From contig NZ_SRUO01000017.1 in NCBI RefSeq assembly GCF_004791025.1, positions 67,474 to 131,473 of the forward strand: a stretch of DNA of 64,000 nt, written 5' to 3'. This document shows, one piece after another, positions 1-7,679 of this stretch (positions are counted from its first letter, which is position 1; every line of letters begins with the position of its first letter). The stretch is from Mesorhizobium sp. M4B.F.Ca.ET.203.01.1.1. Its GTDB lineage: Bacteria; Pseudomonadota; Alphaproteobacteria; Rhizobiales; Rhizobiaceae. The position numbers were made by a program, and so were the translations under genes. Under the pieces are notes generated by a model that was not told where the DNA came from, did not search any database, and saw nothing but the letters and a program-made list of their open reading frames with translations.

Positions 1-604
1 TACATCATTGCAGCGGGCCACGGTCGCCGGTTCCAAAGTGCGGCAACGCCGAAGATATCTTCCTTCACATCACAAAGAGCAGAATAATCATTGCGGTTAA
101 TTTTATCACGTCAGGTATATAAAATGACGATACTCACACGCCATCCCATTCACAAGGAAAAGGCATTTTTTTTATTGTTGAGACGATTTGCCTATCAAAG
201 AAAAGGAAGCATCGCAACACTTCGTTCCGGATCACGGCGCCCCGGGTGGGGGATGAGCGGCTATCCGAATTGTTATGCTCGTGCCGACCCAAATTCCTGC
301 AAAAGCTGGGTCAATGATGGCTTTTGGTCAGCGCAGGATGATTTCTCCTGATTTGGACGGTGCAGGGGCGGTCATGATTTAATGCATGGAGATTCTCTGA
401 TTGAGCTGTTGAAAGATCAAGAGGCGTCTGCCAGCCGCCCATCGGGCGAGCCCAGCATGATTGGGATGACCGGCGAAGATCGAAAGTGTGGCAGCATTCT
501 GGAGCCTGGTCAGCCCAGCGACGCCCGCGAAGTCAATCGCGTTTGTCGGGACATACACGACGCAGCCGGAAGGCGTGCAGAAAGAGGAAGAATCGAGCGC
601 GACG
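1..604. other. No recognisable gene
   Basis: Only short frames (under 90 codons) with no recognisable domain or convincing ribosome binding site are present on either strand. The stretch from about 90 to 180 is more AT-rich than its surroundings and includes a T-run near 167-178. It may hold the promoter of the downstream LuxR-type gene, but no clear -35/-10 pair or tra-box-like palindrome could be assigned. Confidence 0.4.
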
Positions 605-1342
605 ATGACGAGGGACATGCCACTTGTTTTCGAGACATTCCTTGAAAGACTGTCACAGAGTATCGATGAGGCAGATTTCCGGGAGGCCATGGCTGAGGCG
701 GCCGGACGATTTGACCTAATCTCCTTTGCCTACCTCTCCTTGCCAGCACGGCCTTCCGGCAAACCGAGGCTAATTTCGAACTATCCACCCCGCTGGACCA
801 GACAGTATCTGGAAAATCAGTATGAGAAACTCGATCCTGTGGTCTTGCGTGCTCGAAATGGCGGCTGCCCGTTTCACTGGGGATCGAATTTGGGAGGCGA
901 TAAAATGTCGCCGGCTCAACAGCAGCTATTCGATGAGGCGGCTCAATTCAGCATCTGCTGCGGTTTGACGATCCCAATTGTCGATCTCCGCGGCCGCATC
1001 GCTGCGGTTACTTTTGCCACCGATGAGCCTCGTCCAGTATTTCTTCGGGTCGCTGAGCGGTACGAACAAGCTCTTCAGCTGATGGCGGCCTGCTTTCATC
1101 GTTGCGTTCGCCGCAAACTGCCGAGCGATCGAACAGTGGATGGGATTTCGCTGACATCCCGCGAATATGAGTGCCTGCGGTGGGCAGCGCGGGGTAATTC
1201 AGCCTGGGTGACCGGCCGCATCTTGGGCATCAAGCCACGCACGATCGCTTTTCATTTGGACAATGCCAAGAAGAAGCTAGGCGTGCGAACCCAAAATCAG
1301 GCTATAGCCCTTTTGGGGTCCGAAGGGTCCTCAATTCTCTGA
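605..1342 (+). CDS. TraR-like LuxR-family quorum-sensing regulator
   Basis: About 245 aa with the two-domain plan of acyl-homoserine-lactone receptors. The N-terminal part matches the autoinducer-binding domain (FAYLSL, then PPRW, YEKLDPVV and FHWG, i.e. the conserved W/Y/D/P/W pocket residues). The C-terminal part is a LuxR helix-turn-helix (LTSREYECLRWAARG followed by a recognition helix with KPRTIAFHL). TraR proteins are about 234 aa, so the full length is present. The reading frame is open from 488, but family length favours ATG 605 (or 617, where AGGG lies very close upstream). No luxI-type synthase is visible nearby, so the receptor is orphan within this window. The two QseM-like antiactivators just downstream suggest it controls conjugative transfer of an integrative element. 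The TraR/ICE role is inferred from context; LuxR family membership is clear. Confidence 0.85.
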   Translation: MTRDMPLVFETFLERLSQSIDEADFREAMAEAAGRFDLISFAYLSLPARPSGKPRLISNYPPRWTRQYLENQYEKLDPVVLRARNGGCPFHWGSNLGGDKMSPAQQQLFDEAAQFSICCGLTIPIVDLRGRIAAVTFATDEPRPVFLRVAERYEQALQLMAACFHRCVRRKLPSDRTVDGISLTSREYECLRWAARGNSAWVTGRILGIKPRTIAFHLDNAKKKLGVRTQNQAIALLGSEGSSIL

Positions 1343-1888
1343 GAAGCTTTTTGATCCGGTTGTGCTCGGTCCATTCGATCGCGCGCTTTGTATCGAGCGT
1401 TGACTGGATGCCGAGATCTTCTGTTCCGCCGGCTCGGTCAGGGCGATGCAGCCGTATTCTTCCAGCCCGCGCCGGTGATCTTAGTCTATCGGTGCTCGAG
1501 CGGGTGTTTCGTCGCTTACGAGCTAGTCGTGCCGTTATATAGTTTCCGAGGATGGCCCGCTTGCATACCTGCCTGCCGGTAATCTCTAACCGTTGACTTA
1601 GGGCGATGGCTATCGGTTATCCGGCTTAAAGCGAAGAGGTGGACCCTTCTGGGTCGAGCGCCGGCACGATATGGAGTGCTGCTCCGGGCTATTACCCACC
1701 CAGACAGAGCGGAACCTTCTATCACGTCAGACGCTCGGACGAATTGCCAAAACCCGATTTCCTGGGAACTGAATTGTGCTCGCCACCGGGTCCATTTTGC
1801 CGGCGCGTCTGTGGTGCAGGTCCCGATCAGCCTGACCACTGGCTGCCACCGGAACTGCCTACTTGTATGACCGAGCACTGCGCATTTG
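1343..1888. other. Intergenic region, no gene recognised
   Basis: About 550 bases between the LuxR stop and the end of the first DUF2285 gene. Frames of 60-144 codons exist on both strands, but none has a recognisable domain, and they overlap one another with random-looking composition. I see no convincing traI, tRNA or terminator. Confidence 0.4.
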
Positions 1889-2170
1889 TCAGCTGGCGAA
1901 CAATTCCTTGTAGCCGCTCGTCACCATCCAGTTCGCACGGTCGAGATGACTACGAAGCGCCTTCCTGGCACGCTCCGGTTCAAGTGCCGGATCAATGCCG
2001 AGGATCAGATGGGCCATTTCCTCTTCGGGCGCCTCATCGGCTGAGGCGTCCAGGAGCCTCATATAGGTGGTAAAGTGCGCCCTGTCGTAGGCGGTAAGAC
2101 GGTCAGACCAAGGGACTTCGTCGAGCAGTGTTGAGCTTTGAGTCCTATCTGTTCCCGTTGATCGTTTCAT
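1889..2170 (-). CDS. qseM: QseM-like TraR antiactivator (DUF2285), copy 1
   Basis: 93 aa, the usual size for a stand-alone DUF2285 protein. It contains DEVPWSDR, TTYMRLLDA and ending LDRANWMVTSGYKELFAS, typical of the small QseM antiactivator known from the M. loti symbiosis island, where QseM binds TraR and blocks quorum-sensing activation of transfer. The frame is open to 2281, but that extension would run through two palindromes. ATG 2170 keeps these in an intergenic operator region facing the divergent XRE gene at 2286. The protein is about 80 percent identical by eye to copy 2 at 2999-3265 over the shared domain. The QseM role is inferred from family and synteny (LuxR next door, divergent XRE); it has not been shown here. 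Confidence 0.78.
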   Translation of the reverse strand: MKRSTGTDRTQSSTLLDEVPWSDRLTAYDRAHFTTYMRLLDASADEAPEEEMAHLILGIDPALEPERARKALRSHLDRANWMVTSGYKELFAS

Positions 2171-2215
2171 GTCTGCCGCGAACCTCGCATGTTGATCGCT
2201 GGATCCAAGGCAGAA

Positions 2216-2232
2216 TATCCCAAAATGGGATA
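2216..2232. promoter_or_regulatory. Perfect palindrome, candidate QseC/XRE operator 1
   Basis: TATCCCA-AAA-TGGGATA is a perfect 7-bp inverted repeat with a 3-bp centre. It lies between the divergent starts of the DUF2285 gene (2170, minus) and the XRE gene (2286, plus). Such symmetric sites between qseM and qseC are bound by the XRE-type switch protein in M. loti. Function is inferred from position and symmetry. Confidence 0.6.
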
Positions 2233-2249
2233 ATCCGAAACGGGGATTA
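2231..2249. promoter_or_regulatory. Second palindrome, candidate QseC/XRE operator 2
   Basis: TAATCC-GAAACGG-GGATTA is a 6-bp inverted repeat with a 7-bp spacer. Its centre is 16 bp from that of the preceding palindrome, and the two overlap by two bases. A paired arrangement of operators suits a bistable divergent switch. The sites share an ATCC/GGAT core but are not identical, which would allow different affinities (inference). Confidence 0.5.
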
Positions 2250-2285
2250 GTCGCTGAGCCGGTCTCACCTGACCGGTTCACCTAA

Positions 2286-2519
2286 ATGCCCAAATCTCTT
2301 CGATCTCCCCGCCACCAGCGGTTTCTGGCCCAGTTGATCTCACTGCGCAAGGTCAAAGGGCTGACGCAGGCGCAGGTGGCTGAGAAGCTTGGTCGTCCGC
2401 AATCCTTCGTGGCGAAATATGAGGGTGGAGAGCGGCGTCTCGATGTCATTGAGTTTCTCGACGTAACTGCGGCCCTCGACGCTGATCCGTGTGAGATTCT
2501 GTTGAGCCTGCGGACGTAG
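2286..2519 (+). CDS. XRE-family DNA-binding protein (QseC candidate 1)
   Basis: 77 aa, essentially one Cro/C1-type helix-turn-helix: an N-terminal basic arm, then KGLTQAQVAEKLGRPQSFVAKYEGGERRLDVIEF, which spans helices 2-4. It is divergently transcribed from the DUF2285 gene across 115 bp with two palindromes, matching the qseC-qseM plan in which QseC represses or activates from shared operators. The upstream sequence lacks a strong Shine-Dalgarno, so it may be poorly translated or leaderless. The XRE call is secure. Whether this or the XRE gene at 3375 is the functional QseC cannot be told from sequence alone. Confidence 0.8.
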   Translation: MPKSLRSPRHQRFLAQLISLRKVKGLTQAQVAEKLGRPQSFVAKYEGGERRLDVIEFLDVTAALDADPCEILLSLRT

Positions 2520-2998
2520 TGGGCGCCCGCGCCCATCACCGCGCGTGCCGGGTGCCGGTGGGTCGATTCCCGCTTTTCTTGGCTCAGGGCGTCTCGACCA
2601 TTCCGCTGCGCCTCCTAGCGCGTCGTTAGACTCTCGCAATTCTCTCTGTTGTGCCTGCTCCCAGCAGGTGGCGCCGCATCCTTCTAGGCCCGCCGCGGCG
2701 TCCCGCAACCCTTAGCTAGCTGTGAGCTTTCAGTAGGTTGTCCATCCGGTCCTTCGGATGCGGTGCGGCTCAGACGGCGGGCCCGTTCCTGTCATGACTC
2801 GCCGCCGCACCGCTTCCTGGGAAGCAGCCATTGGCGAGCGGAGGACAAAACGATGAGACAGCGAAGCGCTGGGCCATCCGCGCCGCCTGGAAGTCCTCGC
2901 GATCATCTTCGAGCGCATTCGCGCTGTGGTGATGCGTCGATGCATGGGGGTTACGCAACTTCGTTGCTTGAAGCGAAGCGACCGCACCGCCCATTTCG
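2520..2998. other. GC-rich intergenic tail of copy A, no gene
   Basis: No protein-coding gene is supported. The stretch shares several blocks with 3594-3930, so it is part of the duplicated unit rather than random spacer. Conservation of untranslated sequence next to both XRE genes could reflect a 3'-UTR, a promoter for transfer genes now lost, or simply recent common origin. Confidence 0.45.
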
Positions 2999-3265
2999 TC
3001 AACTCGCGAACAAATCCTTGTAGCCGCTCGTCACCACCCAGTTTGCACGGTCGAGATGACTGCGAAGAACGTTCCGTGCGCGCTCAGGTTCGCGTGCCGG
3101 ATCAATGCCGAGGATCACATGGGCCATTTCCTCTTCAGTGGCGTTGTCGGCTGAGGCGTCCAGGAGCCTCATATAGGTTGTAAAGTGGTCCTTGTCGTAG
3201 GCTGTAATGCGGTCCGACCAGGGGACCTCGTCGGCAAACGGCGTGTTCGATTTGGGCTGTAACAT
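2999..3265 (-). CDS. qseM: QseM-like TraR antiactivator (DUF2285), copy 2
   Basis: 88 aa DUF2285 protein, paralogue of the copy at 1889-2170. Both share DEVPWSDR, HFTTYMRLLDASAD, EEEMAH, ILGIDPA and the C-terminal LDRANW-VTSGYK-LFAS. Differences are mainly conservative (L/I, R/K, E/D), which argues that both copies remain under selection. The start at 3265 faces the XRE gene at 3375 across about 110 bp. The predicted role is sequestering a TraR-type activator. A second copy would raise the threshold for quorum-driven transfer or respond to a different receptor (inference). Confidence 0.78.
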   Translation of the reverse strand: MLQPKSNTPFADEVPWSDRITAYDKDHFTTYMRLLDASADNATEEEMAHVILGIDPAREPERARNVLRSHLDRANWVVTSGYKDLFAS

Positions 3266-3374
3266 CGCTAATTCTATCTCCGGCCAATGGACCCGCGAAG
3301 CCCTGTGCCTGCTAAATGTGGATTACATATTATAGTTGATAAACTCAAGCCGCCTGATCCGCTGGCTTGCGTGC

Positions 3375-3593
3375 ATGGATATGCGCAAGTTGGTCGGACG
3401 GAATGTGCAGAGGATCAGGCAAAGGAAGCGTCTGACGCAGGAGCAGCTTGCGGAGATTTCCGGGTTCAGTCAGCAGTACATCAGCGGCTTGGAGAAAGGC
3501 CGAAGAAATCCGACAATTATCACGATCTATGAACTGGCATTGGCCCTCGGCGTCAGCCACATGGATCTGGTTCGGCCCGACAAACAGGCCTGA
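3375..3593 (+). CDS. qseC: XRE-family DNA-binding protein (QseC candidate 2)
   Basis: 72 aa from ATG 3375 (MDMRKLVGRN). The single helix-turn-helix contains KRLTQEQLAEISGFSQQYISGLEKGRRNPTI and a short LGVSHMDLVRP tail. This layout, with a very short N-terminal arm and a tail rich in V/L/P, is the form I associate with rhizobial QseC. The frame is open from 3336, but the extra residues are not typical of the family. It is divergent from DUF2285 copy 2. The intergenic region 3266-3374 has no palindrome as good as those in copy A, so the regulatory wiring may differ. Confidence 0.75.
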   Translation: MDMRKLVGRNVQRIRQRKRLTQEQLAEISGFSQQYISGLEKGRRNPTIITIYELALALGVSHMDLVRPDKQA

Positions 3594-4251
3594 TACACCC
3601 GCCCTCCAAGTAGCTGGCGGCCTGATGGCGCGCGCCGGGTGCTTGTGAACCCACGCTTTTCTTAGGGCCCCCGGCAGCCCCTGCCATTTGGCTCGCCCTC
3701 GCGCGGGCGCACCCTATTGGACAGTCGGCCGCTGCGTTTTTTGTCAGCCTTTCCTGGGGCGTGGGGTGGTCGGCATTCCCTTTTAGGCCCGCCGCGGCCT
3801 CCCGCAACCTTCGCTCTCGCTTCAGGTCCTTCTCTTCGTTACGGTCCTTCGGATGCGGTCCGCCGCTTTCAGCGGGCCTAATCGCTTTCTGTCGCCCACC
3901 CCACGGGGACAGGCACGCGAGACTAGTATGGAGCGTTGCGGTTAGCGCACGAACAGCAAAGAACCGAAAAAACAGCCAACTGTCGCAGCATGGCTGAACC
4001 AGCCATCTTGTCGGCATCTAGGAGCCGCGTGTTCGCCTTGCGCTGACAGGAAGCTCAGGCATGACGTCCGGGAGACGATGCTGGCAAATGGTCTGGCTGA
4101 AGCATTCCACCCACAATACCAAAGCCCGTCCCGATCCAAAGCGCTTTCTAAGCACTCCATCAGGCCGGTTGGTCAGTGCACCTTCTTGGTCCGCCGGAAG
4201 AGAACCCCCCGACAATAGCTTGATGAGGTCTTGCCCTGCAGTGTCGACCGT
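3594..4251. other. Intergenic, tail of repeat copy B, no gene
   Basis: Nothing with a recognisable domain is encoded on either strand. The first 300 bases repeat the tail of copy A. Short frames on both strands overlap and show no conserved motif. Confidence 0.4.
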
Positions 4252-4276
4252 AAAAAAGGGCGCGCGAGGCGCCCTT
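4252..4276 (-). terminator. Rho-independent terminator of the POP-ompW unit
   Basis: AAGGGCGC (4256-4263), loop GCGAG, GCGCCCTT (4269-4276). Read on the minus strand, the hairpin is followed by a run of T (complement of the A-run at 4252-4257). It lies about 45 bases after the ompW stop. The opposite side has a short TTCATTTT, so weak bidirectional action is possible. Confidence 0.8.
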
Positions 4277-4318
4277 CATTTTAAACCGGCAGTCGGGAAG
4301 CAGACTTCACTCTGATAT

Positions 4319-5017
4319 TCAAAAGCGGTAGGTGACACCTGCGCCTATCAGCCAGGGATCGAGCTCCGCCTTCCCCGTCAGCTTCGCGCCGGCCACCGTG
4401 ACGTCGAAGTCCGGCTTCAGGAAAAGCTTCTTCACGTCGAAGTTGACGCCCCAGTGCTCGTCCACCATGTAGTCGAAACCGACCTGCAGCGCCGTGCCGA
4501 ACGTATTCTTCACCTTGAGAGCGTCGGCGCTGCCAGTGTCCTGGTTATAGAAGACCGTGTAGTTCACGCCGGCGCCGATATAGGGCTTGAACGCGCCGAA
4601 ATCGGTAAAATGGTACTGCAATGTCAGCGTGGGCGGGAGCAGCCAAACCTTGCCGATATTACCCGCCGAGCGGATCGTTCCCTGACCGTCGATGTTAGCA
4701 TGGGTGGTGCCGAGTATGAGTTCGGCGGCGATATTGTCGGTGAAGAAATACGAGATATCGAGTTCCGGCGTCACCGTGTCCGAATAGGAAAGACCGGAGC
4801 CGGGAAGCTTGTCAACGTAGCCCAGATCTTTCGTAACGACGCCCAACGCCCGCAGGCGGACCTGCCAAGGGCTTGGCGCTTCGGTGACCGAAGCTCCCGT
4901 CTCCGCCAGGACGGTCTCTGCTTGCGCAGGCTCCGCGGCGACGGCCTGCTGTCCCACCATGATTAGGGCCACCGCCGCTGCTATTGCCCGCGCTACGCCC
5001 ATTCGCGTTCTCCCCAT
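4319..5017 (-). CDS. ompW: OmpW-family outer-membrane beta-barrel protein
   Basis: 232 aa. There is a cleavable signal peptide (basic start, AIAAAVALIMVG core, VAAEP cleavage region). The rest is an 8-strand OmpW barrel: WQVRLRALGV, the TPELDISYFFTDNIAAELILG signature, TLTLQYHF, FKPYIGAGVNYT, and a C-terminal GVTYRF ending in Phe as required for outer-membrane insertion. OmpW proteins carry small hydrophobic molecules across the outer membrane. ATG 5017 is preceded by AAGGAG at 8 nt. This Shine-Dalgarno forms the last codons of the upstream peptidase gene, so the two are translationally coupled. The longer frame to 5413 runs antisense to nothing useful and lies inside the peptidase gene. Confidence 0.93.
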   Translation of the reverse strand: MGRTRMGVARAIAAAVALIMVGQQAVAAEPAQAETVLAETGASVTEAPSPWQVRLRALGVVTKDLGYVDKLPGSGLSYSDTVTPELDISYFFTDNIAAELILGTTHANIDGQGTIRSAGNIGKVWLLPPTLTLQYHFTDFGAFKPYIGAGVNYTVFYNQDTGSADALKVKNTFGTALQVGFDYMVDEHWGVNFDVKKLFLKPDFDVTVAGAKLTGKAELDPWLIGAGVTYRF

Positions 5018-5022
5018 GATAT

Positions 5023-7218
5023 TCACTCCTTGATGTTCAGAAAGGATGCACTGCACTGTTTGGTCTCCTGCTCGAATGAATTGTTGATGGAGCTCAAATG
5101 CTCCTCTTGCGTTGCAACGCGTACCGCCATCTCCGGAAGGTGATCGTTGAAGCCGATTGCGCTGCGGAGAAAATTGGTGCCTAGACTGATGAATGCGGCT
5201 TGCTCCCGATTGTCCTTGCCGTAGCCGTGCCCGCCTGCGCTGGCCTCGTAGAAGTAAGCGGGATAGCCAAGAGCCTGCAGTTTTGCGGCCATCTTGCGCG
5301 CATGGCCCGGATGGACGCGGTCGTCGCGTTTCGTGGTGGCGATCAGGATAGGCGGATAGGGCTGTCCCGGCGCCGCGGCGTGATAGGCGGAGATTTCCTT
5401 CAGGAAAGCCCAATCGTGAGCCTTGTCCGGATCGCCATATTCGTCGATCCAGCTCGCGCCCGCCAAGAGCTTGGTGTAGCGACGCATGTCGATAAGCGGA
5501 ATTGTGCAGAACAGAGCCCCGAAATGCTCAGGATAGCGGGTCAGCATGTTGGCGATCAGCAGGCCGCCATTTGAGCCGCCCTCGGCGGCAATCCGCCTCG
5601 GCACGGTGATGCCCCTTCGCACGAGGTCGGCGGCAACGGCGGCGAAATCGTCATGGGCGAGACGCTTGCCCTCCCTGCGCCCGGCATCGTGCCAGCGGGT
5701 GCCGAACTCGCCGCCGCCGCGGATGTTCGCCTCCACACACGTGCCGCCGCGCTCGAGCCACAGCTTGCCCAGCGGGGAGTTGTAGTAGGGCAGGAGTGAT
5801 GTGCCGAACCCGCCATAAGCGGAAAGGTGAATCGGAGCATCTCCGTTCCCGTTCGCCGGACCAACCTGCGTATAGGGGATCAGCTCATGATCGATAGAGA
5901 CTGCCTCGTGGCGCGTGACCACCAGTCCGGATGCATCGAAATTCTCCGGGCTGCGCTTCAGGATTGCTGAAGCGCTGAGAGACGGCGCGGCATTGAGATC
6001 GAATAGCAAGAGCTGCGGCGGCGTGATCGGATCCTGAGCACAGACCAGGACCTCTCCATTGGTCTCGTGAACTGCCGCATCGAATGACCAGACGTGGACA
6101 GTCCCTTCGGCCGGCAGGGTGTCCAGGACTCGGCGCGTCCATTCCTGGTGGCCGGGAGTGAACATCTCGAAACGCGGTACGAGATTGACGAGGTAAGAGA
6201 TAATGAGCTTCCCGTCATTCCAGAAGAATGACTGCAGAGAGCGCCTTTCCCCTGGTTGAAACAGGGTCTCAAAACGGCGTCCGCCGGCGAGGAAAGAGCA
6301 AAGCGAGATGACGATCAGCGCGTCGGCGGGATGGGTGGTGCCTCCCACCGTCCACGGCTTGCGCGGCCTTACCGCCAGCCAGTCGCCGAAGACCCGCCAC
6401 GACGCGTCACGAGGAAGATCGATCTGCCTCCTCGGCCCGCTCCTGTCGCCGATCCAGCTGATCTTCTCGTAGAAGGCCCGTTTCTCAATGAACCAAAGGC
6501 GCTCGCTGCGGCCGGTGCGGTCCGAATGACCAGACACCTTGAGGCTCTCGAACCCGGCCTCGAAGATTACCGGCGTGGTGAGGGGATCCGCGTCACGCTT
6601 CCACAGTCGCACGGTGCGCGCATAGCCGGAGCGGGTGGCCATGCCATTACCAAGCGCACTGGAAAGCAGAAGCGCGTCAGGGTCCAGCCAACTAACGTAG
6701 CCTTTGGCCTCGGGGAGATTGAAACCGTCGGCGACAAAGCTCAGAGAGATCAGGTCGAATTCGCGATGCACGACCGCGTCGCTGCCGCCGCGCGACAGGC
6801 GCAGAACGGCTCTTTCCCGTCTCTCCGGCTCGACGGACGCGCCGTCCCAGATCCAATCCTCTCCGTCGCTAGCCGCGAGAGCATCTAGATCGAGCAGTAG
6901 CTCCCATTGGGGATCCGCCTTCATGTAGGCGGCAAGGGTGGTCCGGCGCCACAGTCCGCGTGGATTTCCGGCATCTCGCCAATAATTGTAGAGGTACTGA
7001 CCACGGCGCGCGATCAGGGGAAGGTTGTCGCAATTGTCGAAAATGGCTGTCAGAGCCGCCCGGTCGCGCTCGAACTGCGTTCCACCGAAGTGCTTCAGGG
7101 TCTTTGCCGACTGGCCGGCGGCCCAGGCAAGTGCCCGCTCGCCCTCTACATCTTCAAGCCAGAGATAGGGATCGTCGTCGGGAGCATCCAGCGTTGGACG
7201 GACATCAAATGCGTTCAT
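5023..7218 (-). CDS. Prolyl oligopeptidase-family serine peptidase (S9A)
   Basis: 731 aa, the standard length for prolyl oligopeptidase. The N-terminal region has DDPYLWLEDVEGERALAWA, the conserved opening of the family, followed by the beta-propeller. The C-terminal alpha/beta-hydrolase domain holds the nucleophile in EGGSNGGLL, the catalytic Asp in TTKRDDRVHPGHARK and the His in SAGGHGYG. No signal peptide is visible, so a cytoplasmic enzyme that cleaves short proline-containing peptides is expected. Rhizobial symbiotic regions often carry such a gene. It is the first gene of a two-gene unit with ompW. GAAGGC about 8 nt before ATG 7218 can serve as the ribosome binding site. Confidence 0.93.
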   Translation of the reverse strand: MNAFDVRPTLDAPDDDPYLWLEDVEGERALAWAAGQSAKTLKHFGGTQFERDRAALTAIFDNCDNLPLIARRGQYLYNYWRDAGNPRGLWRRTTLAAYMKADPQWELLLDLDALAASDGEDWIWDGASVEPERRERAVLRLSRGGSDAVVHREFDLISLSFVADGFNLPEAKGYVSWLDPDALLLSSALGNGMATRSGYARTVRLWKRDADPLTTPVIFEAGFESLKVSGHSDRTGRSERLWFIEKRAFYEKISWIGDRSGPRRQIDLPRDASWRVFGDWLAVRPRKPWTVGGTTHPADALIVISLCSFLAGGRRFETLFQPGERRSLQSFFWNDGKLIISYLVNLVPRFEMFTPGHQEWTRRVLDTLPAEGTVHVWSFDAAVHETNGEVLVCAQDPITPPQLLLFDLNAAPSLSASAILKRSPENFDASGLVVTRHEAVSIDHELIPYTQVGPANGNGDAPIHLSAYGGFGTSLLPYYNSPLGKLWLERGGTCVEANIRGGGEFGTRWHDAGRREGKRLAHDDFAAVAADLVRRGITVPRRIAAEGGSNGGLLIANMLTRYPEHFGALFCTIPLIDMRRYTKLLAGASWIDEYGDPDKAHDWAFLKEISAYHAAAPGQPYPPILIATTKRDDRVHPGHARKMAAKLQALGYPAYFYEASAGGHGYGKDNREQAAFISLGTNFLRSAIGFNDHLPEMAVRVATQEEHLSSINNSFEQETKQCSASFLNIKE

Positions 7219-7679
7219 GTCCGGACAGCCTTCAGAAAGAAGGGATAGAGGCTTCCGTCGGCTCGGGAACGCTCAGTGTTGGTAGCGGCGCCCACATGTT
7301 CGAAAAGCGTGATCATTGATGAGTTCTTCCAGTCGGTGCGGCATCGCAGGGCTTTTGCGCATAGGATCGCAACCGTCGTGCCAACTGGGAAAATCGTTTC
7401 GGAACAATGCGATCGCTCTGGAAGCGTTGTGTCACATGTCCGACATCGTCGAGAATCCGACAACGAGTGCTCCTCCTAATCACCGGATCAACCTCCGGCG
7501 CCAGTCGGTGACACCGTGCAGAACTCGAGCAGTGAAGCTCATTGGTGAACTTGGTTGACGCCCAACATCTTCGCTCTGGAGCGCTTCACGCACACGGATT
7601 CATGGCAGACACCATGAGGCGATCGATGCGGTTAGCGACCAAGCTGGGCTGCGCCTGTGCGTTTCAGCCGCCAGCTGGA
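7219..7679. other. Intergenic region, no gene recognised
   Basis: About 460 bases between the start of the peptidase gene and the truncated 3' end of the drmA remnant. Frames of 60-110 codons are present but lack domains. Some of this must hold the promoter of the peptidase-ompW unit; no clear promoter was identified. Confidence 0.35.

Larger units (their letters stand above)
1889..2830. repeat. Diverged direct repeat of about 1.1 kb, copy A
   Basis: This segment carries a DUF2285 gene, a divergent XRE gene and a GC-rich untranslated tail. Copy B (2999-3920) has the same order. Conserved non-coding blocks include 2685-2710 matching 3784-3809 with one mismatch, and 2747-2764 matching 3842-3859 exactly. 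The offset between copies is about 1095-1110 bp. The DUF2285 genes are clearly paralogous, whereas the two XRE genes belong to different subgroups. Confidence 0.7.
2999..3920. repeat. Diverged direct repeat of about 1.1 kb, copy B
   Basis: Second copy of the DUF2285/XRE/tail unit described for 1889-2830. The final shared block ends near 3860, followed by a weaker similarity of GC-rich sequence to about 3920. Confidence 0.65.

Noticed and set aside
5018..5413. N-terminal extension of the OmpW frame
   Set aside because: It lies inside the prolyl oligopeptidase gene in another frame, lacks a signal peptide, and ATG 5017 has a strong Shine-Dalgarno.
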